Assembly (NCBI GenBank): GCA_018340805.1
Contig: JACMZG010000008.1
Location: 25,630,577 to 25,694,576, forward strand
Reading direction: 5' to 3'
DNA: 64,000 nt
Origin: Microvelia longipes
Taxonomy: Eukaryota; Arthropoda; Insecta; Hemiptera; Veliidae
The notes under the pieces were generated by a model. The model was not told the origin of the DNA, ran no database searches, and was given only the letters and a program-made list of their open reading frames with translations. Positions 62,013 to 64,000 of the stretch are shown piece by piece; positions within the stretch are counted from its first letter, which is position 1; each line of letters opens with the position of its first letter. The position numbers and the translations under genes are program-made.

Positions 62013-62824
62013 ACTATGTCCTAAGTCTCATCTCGTTATCAGCATTAGTTTATTTGTTATTAAATGACTTGTGTACGTTTTTTAAAAAATTGTTAAAAAT
62101 TCGAAAAATATACCAATTAGGTTGAAATTTGGTAAAAGTGTATTTATAACTTTACGTAATAAATAAGTACACTAAGTTTCATTTTAATACGACAAGTATA
62201 TCCGTAATATCTATATAGGATCATAGAAGTTAAACAGTATTACTCGAGATCAGTGTTGTATGGTTGAGCACTAAGAATAAAACGGATGTATTTAAACCTG
62301 AGGACAAATGAAGCGAGTCCGAAGTAGGAAAGATGAGGAAAAGTTCCCAGGTATATTTTAATTTCCATATGAATTATCGTATATCTTAGGTGCATTAGTG
62401 CCCTATTTCAAAGCTTATAAACTGATAAATTTTTAACGATTTTTTACTATCATTGTGTTGCATTAATACCTGTAATGCATTTACCAGTAAAATCTAGTAT
62501 ATGCATTTGCATCAAAAACTTACGTCAGAAGAATTCATTAAGTAAAAGAATAGCGGACTCGGTTAGCTTGCTAAATATTTAAAAAATAATTATATACAAG
62601 AAAATAGGTTACTTGTGTTTCCTTAAATTTGGACGCTATATATAGAAAAATTGAATCGATTTATTAGTTGCTTCTTTTTTATTTAACTTGCTTTTTTAAC
62701 TTATTTTAACTTTAACTTAACTTAAATTAAACAGTTAAAAAAAGTTAACTTAAATTTTTTTAACTTGCTTCTTAGTTTATTTAAAAAATACTTTGATAAG
62801 GTTCGCTTTCTAACGTTTGTTATT

Positions 62825-63252
62825 AATTATAAATGGTAAAAAACTATTGCCGCGATGGTCTGTATGCTGGGCGAATTTCCTTTGGAATGCGTATTTCTGT
62901 GGTTAACATAGTTAATAAAGCAGTACGAATTACTATTTTCTTGTATTTTTGAAGAAAATATGCATATATTGTATGCATATTTATTTATTTAATTTGTTAA
63001 ACAAAAGTATGCGTCTAAAATTGGCAGAGCACACCGTTTAGTTATCTTAGTAAATGCTTATCATAATGCATTTTCTCTTAAGAATACTGAAGAAATTAGT
63101 AACAAGAGCCTTATAATTAAGTAATTGTTCGAGACATATATCATAAATCGGAATCTTATGAAAAAAAATGTTTTTTTGCACGGAAACACAAATTTTATGA
63201 GGAATTTTCCTGGCATGCCAACCACAGCGTCATAACTATTTTGTATTTATGC
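62825..63252. mobile_element. Second copy of foldback family R6
   Basis: The left block ggtctgtatgctgggcgaat and ggaatgcgtatttctgtgg is inverted at the right (gcacggaaacacaaatttta, tggcatgccaaccacag). These motifs also match 4510-4556. It directly precedes an inverted R7 block, the mirror of the arrangement at 2.4-4.6 kb. Confidence 0.5.
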
Positions 63253-63770
63253 TCCAAGTGGTCCATTCGACTCGAGACTGTATCAATTAAACTTAGAGCC
63301 TCCAAAAACATCTGAAACGACACCCCTCTCGAAATTTTTATGTTTACCGACTTTCTTTTGATAATTTCTGATAATTACCAGTTGTTTTTACTTTTTGGAC
63401 GCCTTAGGTGGTCATATCAACTTTGGACCTGTTTTATTTGATTCAGCGACTTACAAACATTGAAAACGACACCTAACTCGAAATGTGTAGTTCAACGGTC
63501 TTAATGTTGGTTTCCGGTTATTTACTAAAGTTTTTTCGACTTTTTGGTCACTTAAAAAGGTCATATCGACTCCGGACCGGATTCATTCAATTGAGGGGCC
63601 CAAATGATGTGTATTAATCTCTTTTTCCGTTAAAACCTAGAATTTCACCAATTATTTTGAAAATTCTGCTGACTCCACAAGCCAGGTTAATGACGCCACG
63701 AGAACATGATTTTCAGTAGGATTCATGTCCTCCCCAAGGCCACTTTTCAAAAAATAGAGAAAATATAAAA
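63250..63770 (-). repeat. Inverted copy of minisatellite-like family R7
   Basis: Units read in reverse complement: ggtggtcatatcaactttgg near 63408 and aaaggtcatatcgactccgg near 63557, spaced about 150, with gactttttggtcactt and acttcggac-like motifs complementary to those at 3223-3560. Confidence 0.5.
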
Positions 63771-64000
63771 ATATTTACTAGATTTGCGTAACTTACTTTT
63801 TCTTTATAAGGGACCTCTGAAACAGAATTTAGCCACACTTGGGGTCTGACTCCTACATAACGCCTAATTTCTAGCATTTTTTTTTTAAAGGAAAAGCAAT
63901 TATCTTAAATAGGCTGGCTAAGTATTTAAAGTACATTAAATTTTTTCTTTACCACTTAAATTCTTATAAAATTTGTAAAAATACAATATAAAACTATAGC

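Larger units (their letters stand above)
59711..62360 (-). mobile_element. R1 dispersed repeat copy inflated by an internal 89-bp tandem array
   Basis: Read on the minus strand, this begins near 62360 with the R1 5' motif (aacttttcctcat, then cttcggactcgctt), passes the shared middle (aataaactaatgctgat, gatcgcaacattttcc, gttattgacgtcat), enters the tandem array at about 61790, and leaves it at 59840 into the R1 3' part (actcaggaggtctt to gatgagaaaaagtaa). The order of blocks is the same as in the copy at 42816-43496. An AT array sits at 61970-62010. Class unknown; short inverted termini ACTTTTCCTCAT/ATGAGGAAAAGT suggest a MITE-like or foldback element. Confidence 0.7.

Overview
The window looks like a scaffold piece from an AT-rich animal genome, most likely an arthropod and possibly an insect. 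The species cannot be fixed from the sequence. There is no bacterial-style gene packing. Instead there is one widely spaced GT-AG spliced gene, a decayed RTE-like LINE, several families of short non-autonomous DNA elements, long dinucleotide arrays, a 22-copy tandem array, and an assembly gap of exactly 1000 Ns (12889-13888).

Gene content is low. The only gene I can support runs on the + strand through the middle. Seven coding exons (19959-20075, 26595-26708, 28053-28408, 31292-31490, 33899-33975, 38544-38652, 42345-42717) join in perfect reading phase, end in TAA, and are followed 17 bases later by AATAAA. Together they give about 447 residues of the C-terminal part of a protein I do not recognise. 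It is hydrophilic, with a His/Tyr-rich stretch, a basic stretch and an acidic, low-complexity tail. The 5' part is not visible and may lie upstream, in the gap or outside the window. Its introns (1.3-6.5 kb) carry mobile elements.

Region by region: 1-4.6 kb is repeat debris with a tRNA-like T-arm, a minisatellite-like block of about 157-bp period and a 607-bp foldback element. 4.6-12.9 kb is AT-rich spacer with one copy of the dominant dispersed repeat (called R1 here) and a decayed long-inverted-repeat element. 14.1-14.8 kb is a dead RTE-like reverse transcriptase tail. 15-19.9 kb is spacer. 20-42.7 kb is the gene. 42.8-53 kb is a graveyard of R1 copies, including one with three other elements nested in it and two hAT-like MITEs nearby. 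53-59 kb holds unclassified GC-richer islands, a large palindrome and a decayed minus-strand coding fragment. 59.7-62.36 kb is an R1 copy inflated by the 89-bp array. 62.8-63.8 kb repeats the 2.4-4.6 kb family in the opposite orientation.

The most informative signals are three. The 89-bp satellite is an internal segment of R1. A Harbinger-like MITE has its pre-insertion site preserved in another R1 copy 12 kb away. A hAT-like MITE family shows legible 8-bp target duplications. All assignments are from reading the sequence; no database search was run.
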